Assembly: GCA_964571695.1 (NCBI GenBank)
Contig: CAZNDG010000032.1
Span: 1-31,440, forward strand
DNA length: 31,440 nt
Source of the DNA: UBA8958 sp964571695
Lineage (GTDB): Bacteria > Desulfobacterota > Syntrophia > Syntrophales > UBA8958
Direction of reading: 5' to 3'
Position numbers and translations under genes: made by a program. A model generated the notes under the pieces. It ran no database searches. It was not told where the DNA came from and was given only the letters and a program-made list of their open reading frames with translations. Positions 22,165-30,285 of the stretch are shown here, one piece after another. Numbering within the stretch: position 1 is the first letter of the stretch; each line of letters begins with the position of its first letter.

Positions 22165-25100
22165 GGGTCATGACTCTCCACCTGAAGGCCTACGGCCCCT
22201 TCACGGACGTCCGCCTGGACTTCGCCGGGGCTCTTCCCGGCCTCAACGTCGTCCACGGGGCCAACGAGGCGGGAAAGAGTTCCGCCCTCCGCGCCCTGAA
22301 GGATTTCCTCTACGGCATCCCCGAACGGACCCGCGACGGTTTTCTCCACGGCAACGACCAGTTGCGGATCGGTGGGACGCTGCGCCTGGCGGACGGCCGG
22401 GAGGGTTCCTTCGTCCGCCGCAAGGGCAGAAAGAACACCCTGCTGACGTGCGATGAAGGCGGGGCGGGAGACGACCGGGAACTGGCGCCGTTTCTGTCCG
22501 GGGTGAGCCGGGAGATGTTTGCCACCATGTTCGGCATCGATCACGAGGAACTCGTCCGGGGCGGAAACGAGCTCCTGACCCAGCGGGGACGGGTGGGCGA
22601 GGCGCTGCTGGCGGCGGCCATCGGGTCCGAGAAGTTCCGCGCCCTCCTCAAGGAACTGGAGGAAGCGGCCGCGGAACTCTTCCTGCCCCGGGCCTCGAAA
22701 CCGCGCATCAACGCCGGTCTGGCGGAATTCAAGGCCTTGCGGGACCGGGCGCGCCGGGAAGCCTTGCCGGCCCGTGAATGGGACCGGCACTGGACGCGGC
22801 GTCAGGAAATGGGCGAGGAGGTGCGGCGGATAGATGGGGAGATCGGGGCGTTACAGGGGGATCGCCAGCGCCTGCTGCGGATGCGGCGGGTGCTGAAGGG
22901 ACTGGCCGAAAGGCGGGAACTCCTCACCCGGCTGGCGGCAATGGGCGAGGTTCACGTCCTGGCGGCGGATTTTTCCTCCCGGCGGGTCGCGGTCATGATG
23001 GATTGGGAGCATGCCCGGGAGGCGGCGGCCAGGGCCGGCGACAGGCTGGCGAACCTGCGGGAGGCCTGCGCCCAGTTGCCGCCGCCGTCGCCGCTCCTCG
23101 CCGAGGCGGTCCTGGTGGATGAACTGCAGCAGGACCTGGGGAGCCATCTCAAGGCCCTCCGGGACCGGCAGGACCTGGAGGGCCGCCTGCGGCAGATGCG
23201 TAACGACGCCCGGCGCCTCATGGAGACCATCGGCATCGAACCCCGGATCGAGGCGGTGGGGGAGATTATCCCCCGGGTCGAAAGGAACCGTGCCCTGGTA
23301 ACGGAACTGGCCCGCCGCCACGAGGCGGTCCTGACCTTCCTGAAAAAGGCGGAAAAAACGCTGGAACGAAGACGCCGGGATCAGGAGGAGACGGAACGGG
23401 AGCTGCGGGGCCTTCCCGACGGGGGAGATCCGGCAGCGCTGCGGGAGTCCGTCCGCGTTGCCCGGAAGGAGGGAGATCCGGACGGCGAGCTGTTCAAGGC
23501 GCGAAAGGTTCTCCAGGAGTCGGAAAGGAGGGCGCGGCGCTCCCTCGCCGGCCTCGGGCGGTGGCGGGGGGATATGGAAGCGGCCCTCATCCTGCCGGTG
23601 CCGGCCCAGGAGAGCATCGAGCGTTGTGAAGGGGAGTGGCGGCGCCTCGAAGAGCGGCGCCGGGAAATCGACCGGGCGGTGCGGGAAAACGCCTCGGAAA
23701 TCCTGGCGGTGCGGAAGAAGCTCACGGGTTTTGCCCTGGCCGGCATGGTGCCCACGGAGCTGGATCTGGAGGAGGCCCGCCGCCGCCGGGAAGAGGGCTG
23801 GCGGCTGATCCGCGGTCTTCTGGCCGGGGACGCCAGCAACGAAGATGCGGAGCGCCGCTTCCATCCCGATCTGCCGTTGCCGGAGGCTTACGAGGACTCC
23901 GTTGCCGTTGCCGACGAGGTCGCCGACCGCCTCCGCCGGGAGGCGCAGCGCGTCCATGTCCTGGCGGATCTCCGGGCCGCGGAAGAATCCCTGGCGGAGC
24001 GGCGCCGGCAACTGGAACAGGAAACGGCGGAGCTTGTGGAACAGGAGAAAACGCGGGACGACGACTGGCGAACCCTGTGGGCCCCCGGCGGCATCGAGCC
24101 GCTCTCGCCCCGGGAGATGGCCGCCTGGCTGTCGTCTTTTCACGCCCTCCGGGAAGAGATCCTCCGGGTGCAGGCCGCCCAGGAAGAACTCCTTGCCCTG
24201 GAGGCCCGGCACGCATCCGCCTGCGCAAGGCTCCGGGAGGCCTTGCGGCCCCTGGGGCCCGAACCGGAACGGAAACCGGAGATCTTCCGGGACCTCCGGG
24301 AGGAAGCGGAACGCCACCTGGAGATCCGGACCGAACAGAACCGCCGCCTGGGGGAGATGAGGCGGCAGATGGAACGGCAGGCCGGACAGCTCCGGGAGGC
24401 GACGGGGGAAAAGGAAGCCGCCCTCGCGGACCTGCGGGAGTGGCAGGAGCGATGGCGGGCGGCCATGACCGGGCTGGGCCTGTCAACGGACACCCCGCCT
24501 GCCCCGGCGGTGTCCGTTCTGGAGCGGTACACCGCCCTGTTCGGCCAGACCAAGCAGATTGCCGACATGGACCGGCGCATCTGGGCGATCAATGAAGAGG
24601 CCCGGCGGTTCACCGAAAAAGTGGCGGAATTCGTCCGGCGCCGGGTTCCGGAATACGCCTCCTGCCCCCCCGAGGAGGCGGTCCGGCGTTTGAAGCAGGA
24701 GGTGGACGAGGCGCGACTCCGGGAAAAAGAGAGACAGAACGGGGTCAAACGGGTTCGGGAAGCGGAGGAGGAACTGGGGGCGGCGGCGACGGACTTCCGG
24801 GTGAAGGAGCAAAGGGTCGCGGACCTGTTGAAGGAGTCCCGGTGCCGGGAGATGTCTGAATTCGAGGCCGCGGAGGCCCGCTCGGCGGCCTGCCAGGGTT
24901 GCCGGGACCGCCTTGCCGCGGTGGAAAGGTTTCTCCTGGAAAACGGCGACGGCCTGCCGGTCGCCGTGCTGGAAGCGGAGGCCGCCGCCGTGTCTCCCGA
25001 TGAACTGCCGGCGGCCCTGGCCGGGGTGAACGGGCGGCTTGAGGAACTCCAATCCCGTCGCCAGGAGCTTAATACCGAAATCGGAGAGGAAAATGCTGAG

Positions 25101-25667
25101 TTGCGGCGTATGGACGGATCATCCGCCGCCGCGGAAGCGGAAGAGCAGGCCCAGGCCGCGCTGGCCTCCCTGCGCGGCGACGTGGCCCGGTACACCCGCA
25201 TCCGGGCGGCTTTCCACCTCCTGAAAAACGCCATGAACCGCTACCGGGAGAAGAATCAGGCGCCGCTGCTCCTCCGGGCCGGGGATCTTTTCGGCCGGAT
25301 CACCGCCGGGGCCTTCCCGCGGCTGACGACCGACATCGGTACCGACGACGAGCCGGTGCTATTGGGGGTCCGGAACGACGGCGCCCGCCTGGGTGTGGAA
25401 GGCATGAGCTCCGGGACCCGGGACCAGCTCTACCTGTCCCTGCGCCTGGCCACGGCTGAGACCTACCTCCAGGGGGAACCGCTGCCCTTCATTGTGGATG
25501 ACGTCCTGGTGAACTTCGACGAGGAACGGACGGCCGCCACCCTCCAGGTCCTCCGGGATATGGGCCGGCATACCCAGGTGATCCTCTTCACCCACCACCG
25601 CCATCTGGCCGGGATGGCCGAGGAAATGGCCCAAGCGGGGCCGGGGGTGGTTGTCCGTAAGCTCTGA
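22161..25667 (+). CDS. YhaN-like SMC/SbcC-type ATPase with long coiled coil
   Basis: This 1168-residue protein begins with an ABC-type ATPase half-domain, with Walker A G33-A-N-E-A-G-K-S40 (H-G-A-N-E-A-G-K-S-S context). About 800 residues of Glu/Arg-rich heptads follow and should form coiled coils. The C-terminal half-domain has the signature M-S-S-G-T-R-D-Q-L-Y-L-S-L-R-L-A (about 1080-1096), Walker B F-I-V-D-D-V-L-V-N-F-D-E (about 1110-1121) and H-loop F-T-H-H-R-H-L. This matches YhaN (COG4717), a Rad50/SbcC relative without a central zinc hook. With its YhaO-like partner it probably processes DNA ends. Composition is Arg/Glu-rich and very high in GC, like the preceding gene. Confidence 0.9.
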   Translation: MRVMTLHLKAYGPFTDVRLDFAGALPGLNVVHGANEAGKSSALRALKDFLYGIPERTRDGFLHGNDQLRIGGTLRLADGREGSFVRRKGRKNTLLTCDEGGAGDDRELAPFLSGVSREMFATMFGIDHEELVRGGNELLTQRGRVGEALLAAAIGSEKFRALLKELEEAAAELFLPRASKPRINAGLAEFKALRDRARREALPAREWDRHWTRRQEMGEEVRRIDGEIGALQGDRQRLLRMRRVLKGLAERRELLTRLAAMGEVHVLAADFSSRRVAVMMDWEHAREAAARAGDRLANLREACAQLPPPSPLLAEAVLVDELQQDLGSHLKALRDRQDLEGRLRQMRNDARRLMETIGIEPRIEAVGEIIPRVERNRALVTELARRHEAVLTFLKKAEKTLERRRRDQEETERELRGLPDGGDPAALRESVRVARKEGDPDGELFKARKVLQESERRARRSLAGLGRWRGDMEAALILPVPAQESIERCEGEWRRLEERRREIDRAVRENASEILAVRKKLTGFALAGMVPTELDLEEARRRREEGWRLIRGLLAGDASNEDAERRFHPDLPLPEAYEDSVAVADEVADRLRREAQRVHVLADLRAAEESLAERRRQLEQETAELVEQEKTRDDDWRTLWAPGGIEPLSPREMAAWLSSFHALREEILRVQAAQEELLALEARHASACARLREALRPLGPEPERKPEIFRDLREEAERHLEIRTEQNRRLGEMRRQMERQAGQLREATGEKEAALADLREWQERWRAAMTGLGLSTDTPPAPAVSVLERYTALFGQTKQIADMDRRIWAINEEARRFTEKVAEFVRRRVPEYASCPPEEAVRRLKQEVDEARLREKERQNGVKRVREAEEELGAAATDFRVKEQRVADLLKESRCREMSEFEAAEARSAACQGCRDRLAAVERFLLENGDGLPVAVLEAEAAAVSPDELPAALAGVNGRLEELQSRRQELNTEIGEENAELRRMDGSSAAAEAEEQAQAALASLRGDVARYTRIRAAFHLLKNAMNRYREKNQAPLLLRAGDLFGRITAGAFPRLTTDIGTDDEPVLLGVRNDGARLGVEGMSSGTRDQLYLSLRLATAETYLQGEPLPFIVDDVLVNFDEERTAATLQVLRDMGRHTQVILFTHHRHLAGMAEEMAQAGPGVVVRKL

Positions 25668-25996
25668 AATTATTCCGGGGGCGGGTGAATGACGGAGCTT
25701 TCATTTCGAGGCCGCATAAAAATAGTGGTAGATGCTCCAGAATCTGTGCAAAAACGGTTTCCCCAATATTGATTGGCAATTCTCCCCCTGATTATTGGGG
25801 AGAAGGTACGTGCCGGTAAAAACAATGGAAATTGAAATCGAAAAAACGGAAACTGCTCATTTATTATTTAATGTCAACATGTTAAATGGTGATTTTAAAT
25901 CCTTAACCGGACAGCCGTAAAAGAAATTCAAGAATGCCGTGGGCATCATGATAGTACTAAAAGCTGGCGCATAATTATGGGCGCCGCCGCCGGCGT
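25668..25996. other. Lower-GC intergenic stretch with inverted repeat
   Basis: Composition drops in GC relative to the flanking genes. A loose inverted repeat with arms CCCCAATA and TATTGGGG spans about 25763-25802. One small open frame (25810-25920) is listed separately. No tRNA, terminator or promoter with good spacing was found. Confidence 0.4.
25810..25920 (+). CDS. Possible 36-residue protein
   Basis: A GTG at 25810 preceded by GAGAAGG opens a 36-codon frame (MPVKTMEIEIEKTETAHLLF onward, ending GDFKSLTGQP). An internal ATG at 25825 would give 31 residues. The peptide is mixed polar and hydrophobic with no signal or membrane helix. It lies alone in a low-GC intergenic stretch, so it may be chance or a remnant. 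Nothing in it is recognised. Confidence 0.2.
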   Translation: MPVKTMEIEIEKTETAHLLFNVNMLNGDFKSLTGQP

Positions 25997-26794
25997 TCAC
26001 TTCCTACGGAATTTGGCGTAATCCGGCGGGCGCTTTTCCATGAAGGCGGTCTTGCCTTCCAGCGACTCATCCGTTTCGTAGAACATGCTGAGCCCGCCGA
26101 CCCCCAGATTGGAGATCCCCATCACGCCGTCCGTCTCGCCGTGAAAGGCGTACTTGAGCATCTTCAGGGCCGTGGGGCTCTTTGCCAGAAGTTCCCGGCA
26201 CCATTTTTCCACCTCCGCGTCAAGCTTGTCCGGGGATACGACGGCATTTACCAGGCCCATGTCCAGAGCCTCCCGGGCCGTGTAGCGGCGACACAGATAC
26301 CAGATTTCCTTAGCCTTTTTCATTCCTACATTGCGGACCAGATCCCCGGTGCCATATCCGGGATCGAAGCTCCCCACCCGGGGTCCCGCCTGGCCGAACT
26401 GGGCGGTCTCGGAGGCGATGGACAGGTCGCATACCACCTGAAAGACATTGCCCCCGCCGATGGCGAATCCGTTGATCCGGGCAATTACCGGTTTGGGAAT
26501 GGTGCGGATCAGCAGCGATACCTGCTGCCATCCCACCTCCAGGGGCAAGGCCGCCACGGTGCCGCCATAACCCCCTTTTTCCCTCAGCGACTGATCGCCG
26601 CCGGTGCAGAACGCCTTGTCACCCGCGCCGGTAAAGACCACCACCCCCACCTCCTCATCCACCCATGCGGCGGTGAAGGCCTGGGTCAGTTCATAGATTG
26701 TCACCGGCGTGCAGGCATTGTATTTCTCCGGCCGGTTGATGGTGATCGTGGCTATACCCTCTTTTTTCCTGTAGATTATTTCCTTGAATTTCAT
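25997..26794 (-). CDS. Crotonase-family enzyme, MenB/BadI type
   Basis: This 265-residue enoyl-CoA hydratase/isomerase superfamily protein has the sub-family features of MenB (dihydroxynaphthoyl-CoA synthase) and its relative BadI (2-ketocyclohexanecarboxyl-CoA hydrolase). These are F-C-T-G-G-D-Q, the oxyanion loop A-I-G-G-G-N-V, F-G-Q-A-G-P-R-V-G-S-F-D-P-G-Y-G-T-G, E-I-W-Y-L-C-R-R-Y, and the C-terminal E-K-R-P-P-D-Y-A-K-F. By eye it shares features with both, so the reaction (ring closure in menaquinone synthesis or ring opening in alicyclic degradation) is open. GGAGGT gives a good start at 26794. It stands alone, with no other men or bad genes beside it; a MenA-like gene is 20 kb away. Confidence 0.85.
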   Translation of the reverse strand: MKFKEIIYRKKEGIATITINRPEKYNACTPVTIYELTQAFTAAWVDEEVGVVVFTGAGDKAFCTGGDQSLREKGGYGGTVAALPLEVGWQQVSLLIRTIPKPVIARINGFAIGGGNVFQVVCDLSIASETAQFGQAGPRVGSFDPGYGTGDLVRNVGMKKAKEIWYLCRRYTAREALDMGLVNAVVSPDKLDAEVEKWCRELLAKSPTALKMLKYAFHGETDGVMGISNLGVGGLSMFYETDESLEGKTAFMEKRPPDYAKFRRK

Positions 26795-26936
26795 TGTCCA
26801 CCTCCGGTCCGTTTTAAGAACTATTTTTTCGTGACACCGCTAAAAGCACTTTCATTCCTCGCCATTCAAGGGGCAGGCCGGGAAGGGGATGAGATAAGAG
26901 GTTGTAATGTCAGGCAGAAAACCACATCAAGTCCAA

Positions 26937-26957
26937 CCCTCCCCTTGAAGGAGAGGG
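26937..26957 (-). terminator. Weak terminator-like hairpin after the PBP1A gene
   Basis: CCCTC, C, CCTT, G, AAGG, A, GAGGG forms a near-perfect palindrome about 80 bases downstream of the PBP1A stop. On the minus strand only a short T-poor tail (TTGGACTT) follows, so termination would be partial. Confidence 0.35.
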
Positions 26958-27036
26958 AGTTTTGAACCTTGTTGAGGGGACGTCGTTATTACACCCCGAA
27001 GGATATTCGAGCGGCGAAAAATAGAACCATTCCCAT

Positions 27037-29058
27037 TTATTCGTTTTCTTCCCGTGGCAGCATCTCCTCCGGTTTGACCTGTTCGGCCTCGACGGGTATG
27101 GCCCCGGGGGGCGTCGTCCCCTCCAGGAAACTCTCGTAGATGGAACCGCCTCCGGAGCTTGGTTCCCCGGTTTTCGGATTCACCTTGACAAACACGATCC
27201 CTTCCGGGACCGGGAAGGTTTCTATGGACTGTCCGGCCAGGGCCTGGGACATGAAGTAGAGCCAGATCGGCGCCGCCGCCCGCCCGCCTACTTCCTGGTA
27301 CCCCAGGGATCTTTCCTGGTCGAAGCCCACCCAGACGCCGGTGATCAGCGAGGGGGTGAAGCCCATAAACCAGGCGTCCCGGACGTCGTTGGTCGTCCCG
27401 GTTTTTCCGGCTACGGGCCGTCCGATGCTTTTAACCCTTCGTCCCGTCCCGCTTTCCACGACGTCCTGCATGATGTAGGCGGTGATGAAGGCGATGCGGG
27501 GATCGATGACCTGCTCCACTTTCGGCTGGTTTTCTTCAAAGACGTGACCGGTGCGATCCACGATCTTGGTGATGAAGTAGGGCGTCGTGCGGCGGCCCTG
27601 GTTGGCCAGGACGCCATAGGCCCGCACCATCTCCAGGAGCGTGACGCCGGAACTGCCCAGGGCCAGGGCCAGGTTCCTGCTGAGCGGCGAGGAGATTCCC
27701 ATCACGTTGGCGTAGGATGCCGCATAATCTACCCCGATGTCCTGGAGGACCTTGATCGTGATCACATTCCGGGATTGGACGATGGCGTTTCTCAAGGTCG
27801 TGGGGCCGGTGAATTTGCCGTCGAAGTTCTTGGGCTGCCAGAGGCCGTCCGGTTGAGAGGGATCGGGAAAGGAAATCGGGGCGTCCACGAAGTGTGAAGA
27901 GGGGGTCAATCCCTTGTCGAACGCGGCGGTGTAAATTAAGGGCTTGAATGCCGATCCCGGCTGCCGGCGGGACTGGGTCGCCCGGTTGAACTCGCTTTTG
28001 GAAAACTCGCGGCCGCCTACCAGCGCCTTGATCGCTCCGGTTTTCACGTCCATGGAAACCAGGGCGCCCTGAACCAGGCCGGTTTCATACCCCTGGCGCT
28101 GTTCCAACTCCCGCAGTCCTCTTTCCACAGCCTCGCGGGCCGCCTTCTGGGCCTCGATATTCAGGGTGGTATAAACCTCCAGGCCTTCCCGGTAGAGGAC
28201 GTCGCTGCCGTATTTTTCCACGATATAGCGCCGGATGTGCTCGACGAAATAAGGGGCGATCTTTTCCTTGGGCCGGACGGAACGGAGGGTCAGGGGGGTA
28301 TTCAGCGCCCGCTCCTGGTCCGCTCCGGTGATATAACCGTCTTCCACCATTCGTTCCAGGACGTAGCTCTGGCGCTGCCGGGCCCGGTCGAAATGGGAGA
28401 AGGGTGAATAGGTGCTGGGAGCCTTGGGAAGCCCCGCCAGCATCGCCGCCTCCGGGAGGGTGAGAAGGCGGGCGCTCTTCCCGAAATATCCCTGGGCGGC
28501 CGCCTCCACGCCGTAGGTTCCGTGGCCGAGATAGATGTGATTCAAATAAAGGTTGAGGATCTCCTCCTTGGTCAGGTAGCGGTCGATCTTATAGGCCAGG
28601 ATGGCCTCCTTGATCTTGCGGATATAACGCTTTTCCGGGGATAGATAGAGAGATTTGGCCACCTGCTGGGTGATCGTGCTCCCCCCCTGGATGATGCGTC
28701 CCGCCCGGAGATTCTTGAGAAAGGCCCGGGAGATGCTCTGGACGTCGATGCCCCTGTGTTCGAAGAACCGGGAGTCCTCGGCGGCGACAAAGGCCTGGAC
28801 GACGAAGTTCGGCAGCTCAGCAACCTTGATGATCTTCCGGTCTTCCAGGAAGAATTCGTCCACCAGTTCGTTGTTGTCGGCATAGACGCGGGTGGCGATG
28901 CTGGGCCGGTAGTCCTTCAGGGTATCGACGCTCGGCAGTTCCCCTAAAAAGAAATAGAGGAGGTATCCCGTCAGGGCCAGCACCATGATTACCGCTACGC
29001 CGAGGGCGACGGTTAGGAGGCTGACGAAGCCCCGGTTGTCGGAGCGATTTTTACTCAT
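27037..29058 (-). CDS. Penicillin-binding protein 1A, bifunctional
   Basis: This 673-residue inner-membrane peptidoglycan synthase has one N-terminal membrane helix (about residues 10-36). The glycosyltransferase domain has E94-D-S-R-F-F-E-H-R-G and G-G-S-T-I-T-Q-Q-V-A-K (near 125-135). The transpeptidase domain has S369-A-F-K372, S-R-N (Q-S-R-N-V-I) and K552-T-G-T. It polymerises and cross-links the wall. ATG 29058 overlaps the tatC end by 8 bases and is preferred to a longer frame inside tatC. The C-terminus is Glu/Pro-rich. It is the third gene of the tat operon, so wall synthesis and protein export are co-transcribed here. Family length and all active-site motifs are normal. Confidence 0.94.
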   Translation of the reverse strand: MSKNRSDNRGFVSLLTVALGVAVIMVLALTGYLLYFFLGELPSVDTLKDYRPSIATRVYADNNELVDEFFLEDRKIIKVAELPNFVVQAFVAAEDSRFFEHRGIDVQSISRAFLKNLRAGRIIQGGSTITQQVAKSLYLSPEKRYIRKIKEAILAYKIDRYLTKEEILNLYLNHIYLGHGTYGVEAAAQGYFGKSARLLTLPEAAMLAGLPKAPSTYSPFSHFDRARQRQSYVLERMVEDGYITGADQERALNTPLTLRSVRPKEKIAPYFVEHIRRYIVEKYGSDVLYREGLEVYTTLNIEAQKAAREAVERGLRELEQRQGYETGLVQGALVSMDVKTGAIKALVGGREFSKSEFNRATQSRRQPGSAFKPLIYTAAFDKGLTPSSHFVDAPISFPDPSQPDGLWQPKNFDGKFTGPTTLRNAIVQSRNVITIKVLQDIGVDYAASYANVMGISSPLSRNLALALGSSGVTLLEMVRAYGVLANQGRRTTPYFITKIVDRTGHVFEENQPKVEQVIDPRIAFITAYIMQDVVESGTGRRVKSIGRPVAGKTGTTNDVRDAWFMGFTPSLITGVWVGFDQERSLGYQEVGGRAAAPIWLYFMSQALAGQSIETFPVPEGIVFVKVNPKTGEPSSGGGSIYESFLEGTTPPGAIPVEAEQVKPEEMLPREENE

Positions 29059-29839
29059 TCTCCAGAACCCCCGCGGCCGTTTTTTCCTCGCCGTTCGCCT
29101 CGGCGGCATTTTTCTTTCTCCCTGCGTAGCGGGAAACCAGGATGCTGATTTCGTAGAGGAACATCAGGGGCACCGCCATAAGGATCTGGCTGAAGGCGTC
29201 GGGGGAAGGGGTCAGGACGGCGGCGGCGATAAAGATCATCAGAATGGCGTAGCGACGATACCGGGACAGGAGCGGGGCGTTCACGACGCCCACCTTGGTG
29301 AGAAAGAAGATAAACACCGGCAATTCGAAGGAGATCCCGAAGGCCAGCAGGAACTTCATGGTGAAGGAGAGATACTCCCGGAAGGAGATCATGGGCTTCA
29401 GGAAGTCCGTGGAAAAGGCGATGAAGAACTCGAAGGCCGTGGGCAGGACGAGGAGATAGCCGAAGACCACCCCGCCGAGGAAGAGGATGGTCGAAATGAG
29501 GACAAAAGGGACCACGTAGCGTTTTTCCGATCGATAGAGACCGGGGGAGACGAATTTCCACAATTGGTAGAGGGTATAGGGGCTGGTCAGAATCAGGGAG
29601 GCGAAGAAGGCGATCTTCATATAGATGAAAAACGCTTCGGGCATGCCGGTAAAAATCATGTGGCTGTTTTTCGGCAAGACCTCGGTAAGGGGTTTGGTGA
29701 TTATATTAAAGAGCCCCTCCTTGAAGTAGTAGCAGGCGAAGAACCCCATGCCGACGGCAATGAGGATTCGGTAGAGACAGGTGCGCAGTTCCGCCAGGTG
29801 GCTGGTCAAGGGTAATTTTTCGTCTTCTGTTCGACCCAT
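29051..29839 (-). CDS. tatC: Sec-independent protein translocase TatC
   Basis: This 262-residue inner-membrane protein with six predicted helices is the receptor for twin-arginine signal peptides in the Tat pathway. The N-terminal S-H-L-A-E-L-R signature (residues 13-19) and the first periplasmic loop are clear, as are F-V-S-P-G-L-Y-R-S-E-K-R-Y and F-G-I-S-F-E-L-P-V-F in the core. The C-terminus carries an extra charged tail (K-K-N-A-A-E-A-N-G-E-E-K). Only a poor ribosome site precedes ATG 29839; it lies 27 bases after the tatA/B stop and may depend on coupling. Tat exports folded cofactor proteins, which fits with molybdoenzymes needing MobA. Confidence 0.95.
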   Translation of the reverse strand: MGRTEDEKLPLTSHLAELRTCLYRILIAVGMGFFACYYFKEGLFNIITKPLTEVLPKNSHMIFTGMPEAFFIYMKIAFFASLILTSPYTLYQLWKFVSPGLYRSEKRYVVPFVLISTILFLGGVVFGYLLVLPTAFEFFIAFSTDFLKPMISFREYLSFTMKFLLAFGISFELPVFIFFLTKVGVVNAPLLSRYRRYAILMIFIAAAVLTPSPDAFSQILMAVPLMFLYEISILVSRYAGRKKNAAEANGEEKTAAGVLENE

Positions 29840-29866
29840 GGAATAGATTGTGCTGACGGCTGATCT

Positions 29867-30133
29867 TCAGGCTTGGTTTTTGGGGGTTGCGTCTTTGTCC
29901 AGCTCTTCCTTCCCGCCGTAAAGGAGGGAATCCTTCAACCCATCGACATCCTTCTTGATTTCGTCTGGCTTCAGGGTATCCTTGATGGACTCCGTTACAT
30001 CGTCCGTAGCCCGGCGGAATTCCTGAAAGCCCTTTCCCAGGGATTTGGCCAAACCGGGGAGCTTCTCCGGACCCACGACGAGGAGGGCGACGACGGCGAT
30101 GACGATTAGTTCCGGCAGACCGATACCAAACAT
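29867..30133 (-). CDS. TatA/TatB-type translocase subunit
   Basis: This 88-residue protein has the classic layout: F-G-I-G-L-P-E-L at the N-terminus, one short helix (about 7-21), the hinge V-G-P-E-K-L-P-G-L-A-K, then an amphipathic helix and a charged tail. Such proteins form the pore (TatA) or assist TatC (TatB). F-G-x-G-x-P-E and K-L-P favour neither strictly; its place directly before tatC and its length fit TatB. ATG 30133 gives the conserved start. A TTG 9 codons upstream is in frame but lies in the promoter. No ribosome site is visible before 30133, and the -10 box ends 10 bases away, so near-leaderless translation is predicted. Confidence 0.9.
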   Translation of the reverse strand: MFGIGLPELIVIAVVALLVVGPEKLPGLAKSLGKGFQEFRRATDDVTESIKDTLKPDEIKKDVDGLKDSLLYGGKEELDKDATPKNQA

Positions 30134-30143
30134 AATGGCGATA

Positions 30144-30171
30144 TATATAGCGCCTCTCAAGTCCTTGTCAA
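30144..30171 (-). promoter_or_regulatory. Promoter of the tat-PBP1A operon
   Basis: On the minus strand TTGACA (30171-30166), a 16-base spacer and TATATA (30149-30144) are seen; an alternative TATATA gives an 18-base spacer. The predicted transcript starts 3-5 bases before the ATG. It diverges from the deacetylase promoter. Confidence 0.6.
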
Positions 30172-30183
30172 TGGCAAATATTT

Positions 30184-30212
30184 TTGCACTTACAGGGGTT
30201 TTGTGGTATCAA
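30184..30212 (+). promoter_or_regulatory. Promoter of the deacetylase gene
   Basis: TTGCAC (30184-30189), a 17-base spacer and TATCAA (30207-30212) predict a start at about 30219 and a leader of about 67 bases. Confidence 0.5.
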
Positions 30213-30223
30213 GGCGCTGCTTT

Positions 30224-30278
30224 CTCCGGGAGGGACAGCGGTCCCCGCCGAAGGTGAAGGCGGGATTTTTCCCAGGAG
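30224..30278 (+). ncRNA. Candidate structured leader (three-way junction) sequestering the ribosome site
   Basis: Three stems fit together without conflict. P1 is CTCCGGGA (30224-30231) with TCCC-A-GGAG (30270-30278, one bulged A). P2 is GGGAC/GTCCC with loop AGCG (30232-30245). P3 is CGCC/GGCG with loop GAAGGTGAA (30246-30262). The 3' strand of P1 contains AGGAG, the ribosome site of the gene. An alternative hairpin, CCCGCC/GGCGGG followed by ATTTTT (30244-30270), shares bases with P2 and looks like a terminator. This is the layout of a cis-acting RNA switch. The C-G-C-C-G-A-A-G-G stretch recalls glycine aptamers, but their P3 and CTCTCAGG are missing. Confidence 0.4.
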
Positions 30279-30285
30279 TCGATTC

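Noticed and set aside
22851..25234. Long minus-strand frames opposite yhaN (up to 488 codons)
   Set aside because: They are GC-driven antisense frames rich in Pro, Arg and Ser with no recognisable domain; the plus strand carries the full ATPase.
22161..25667. C-Q-G-C at residues 911-914 of the YhaN-like ATPase as a zinc hook
   Set aside because: A Rad50-type hook should lie near the middle of the coiled-coil region (about residue 610); this motif is far off centre and has a different context.
30224..30278. Glycine riboswitch
   Set aside because: CGCCGAAGG is shared, but the long P3 stem and the conserved CTCTCAGG strand are absent, and the gene is not a glycine-cleavage or transport gene.
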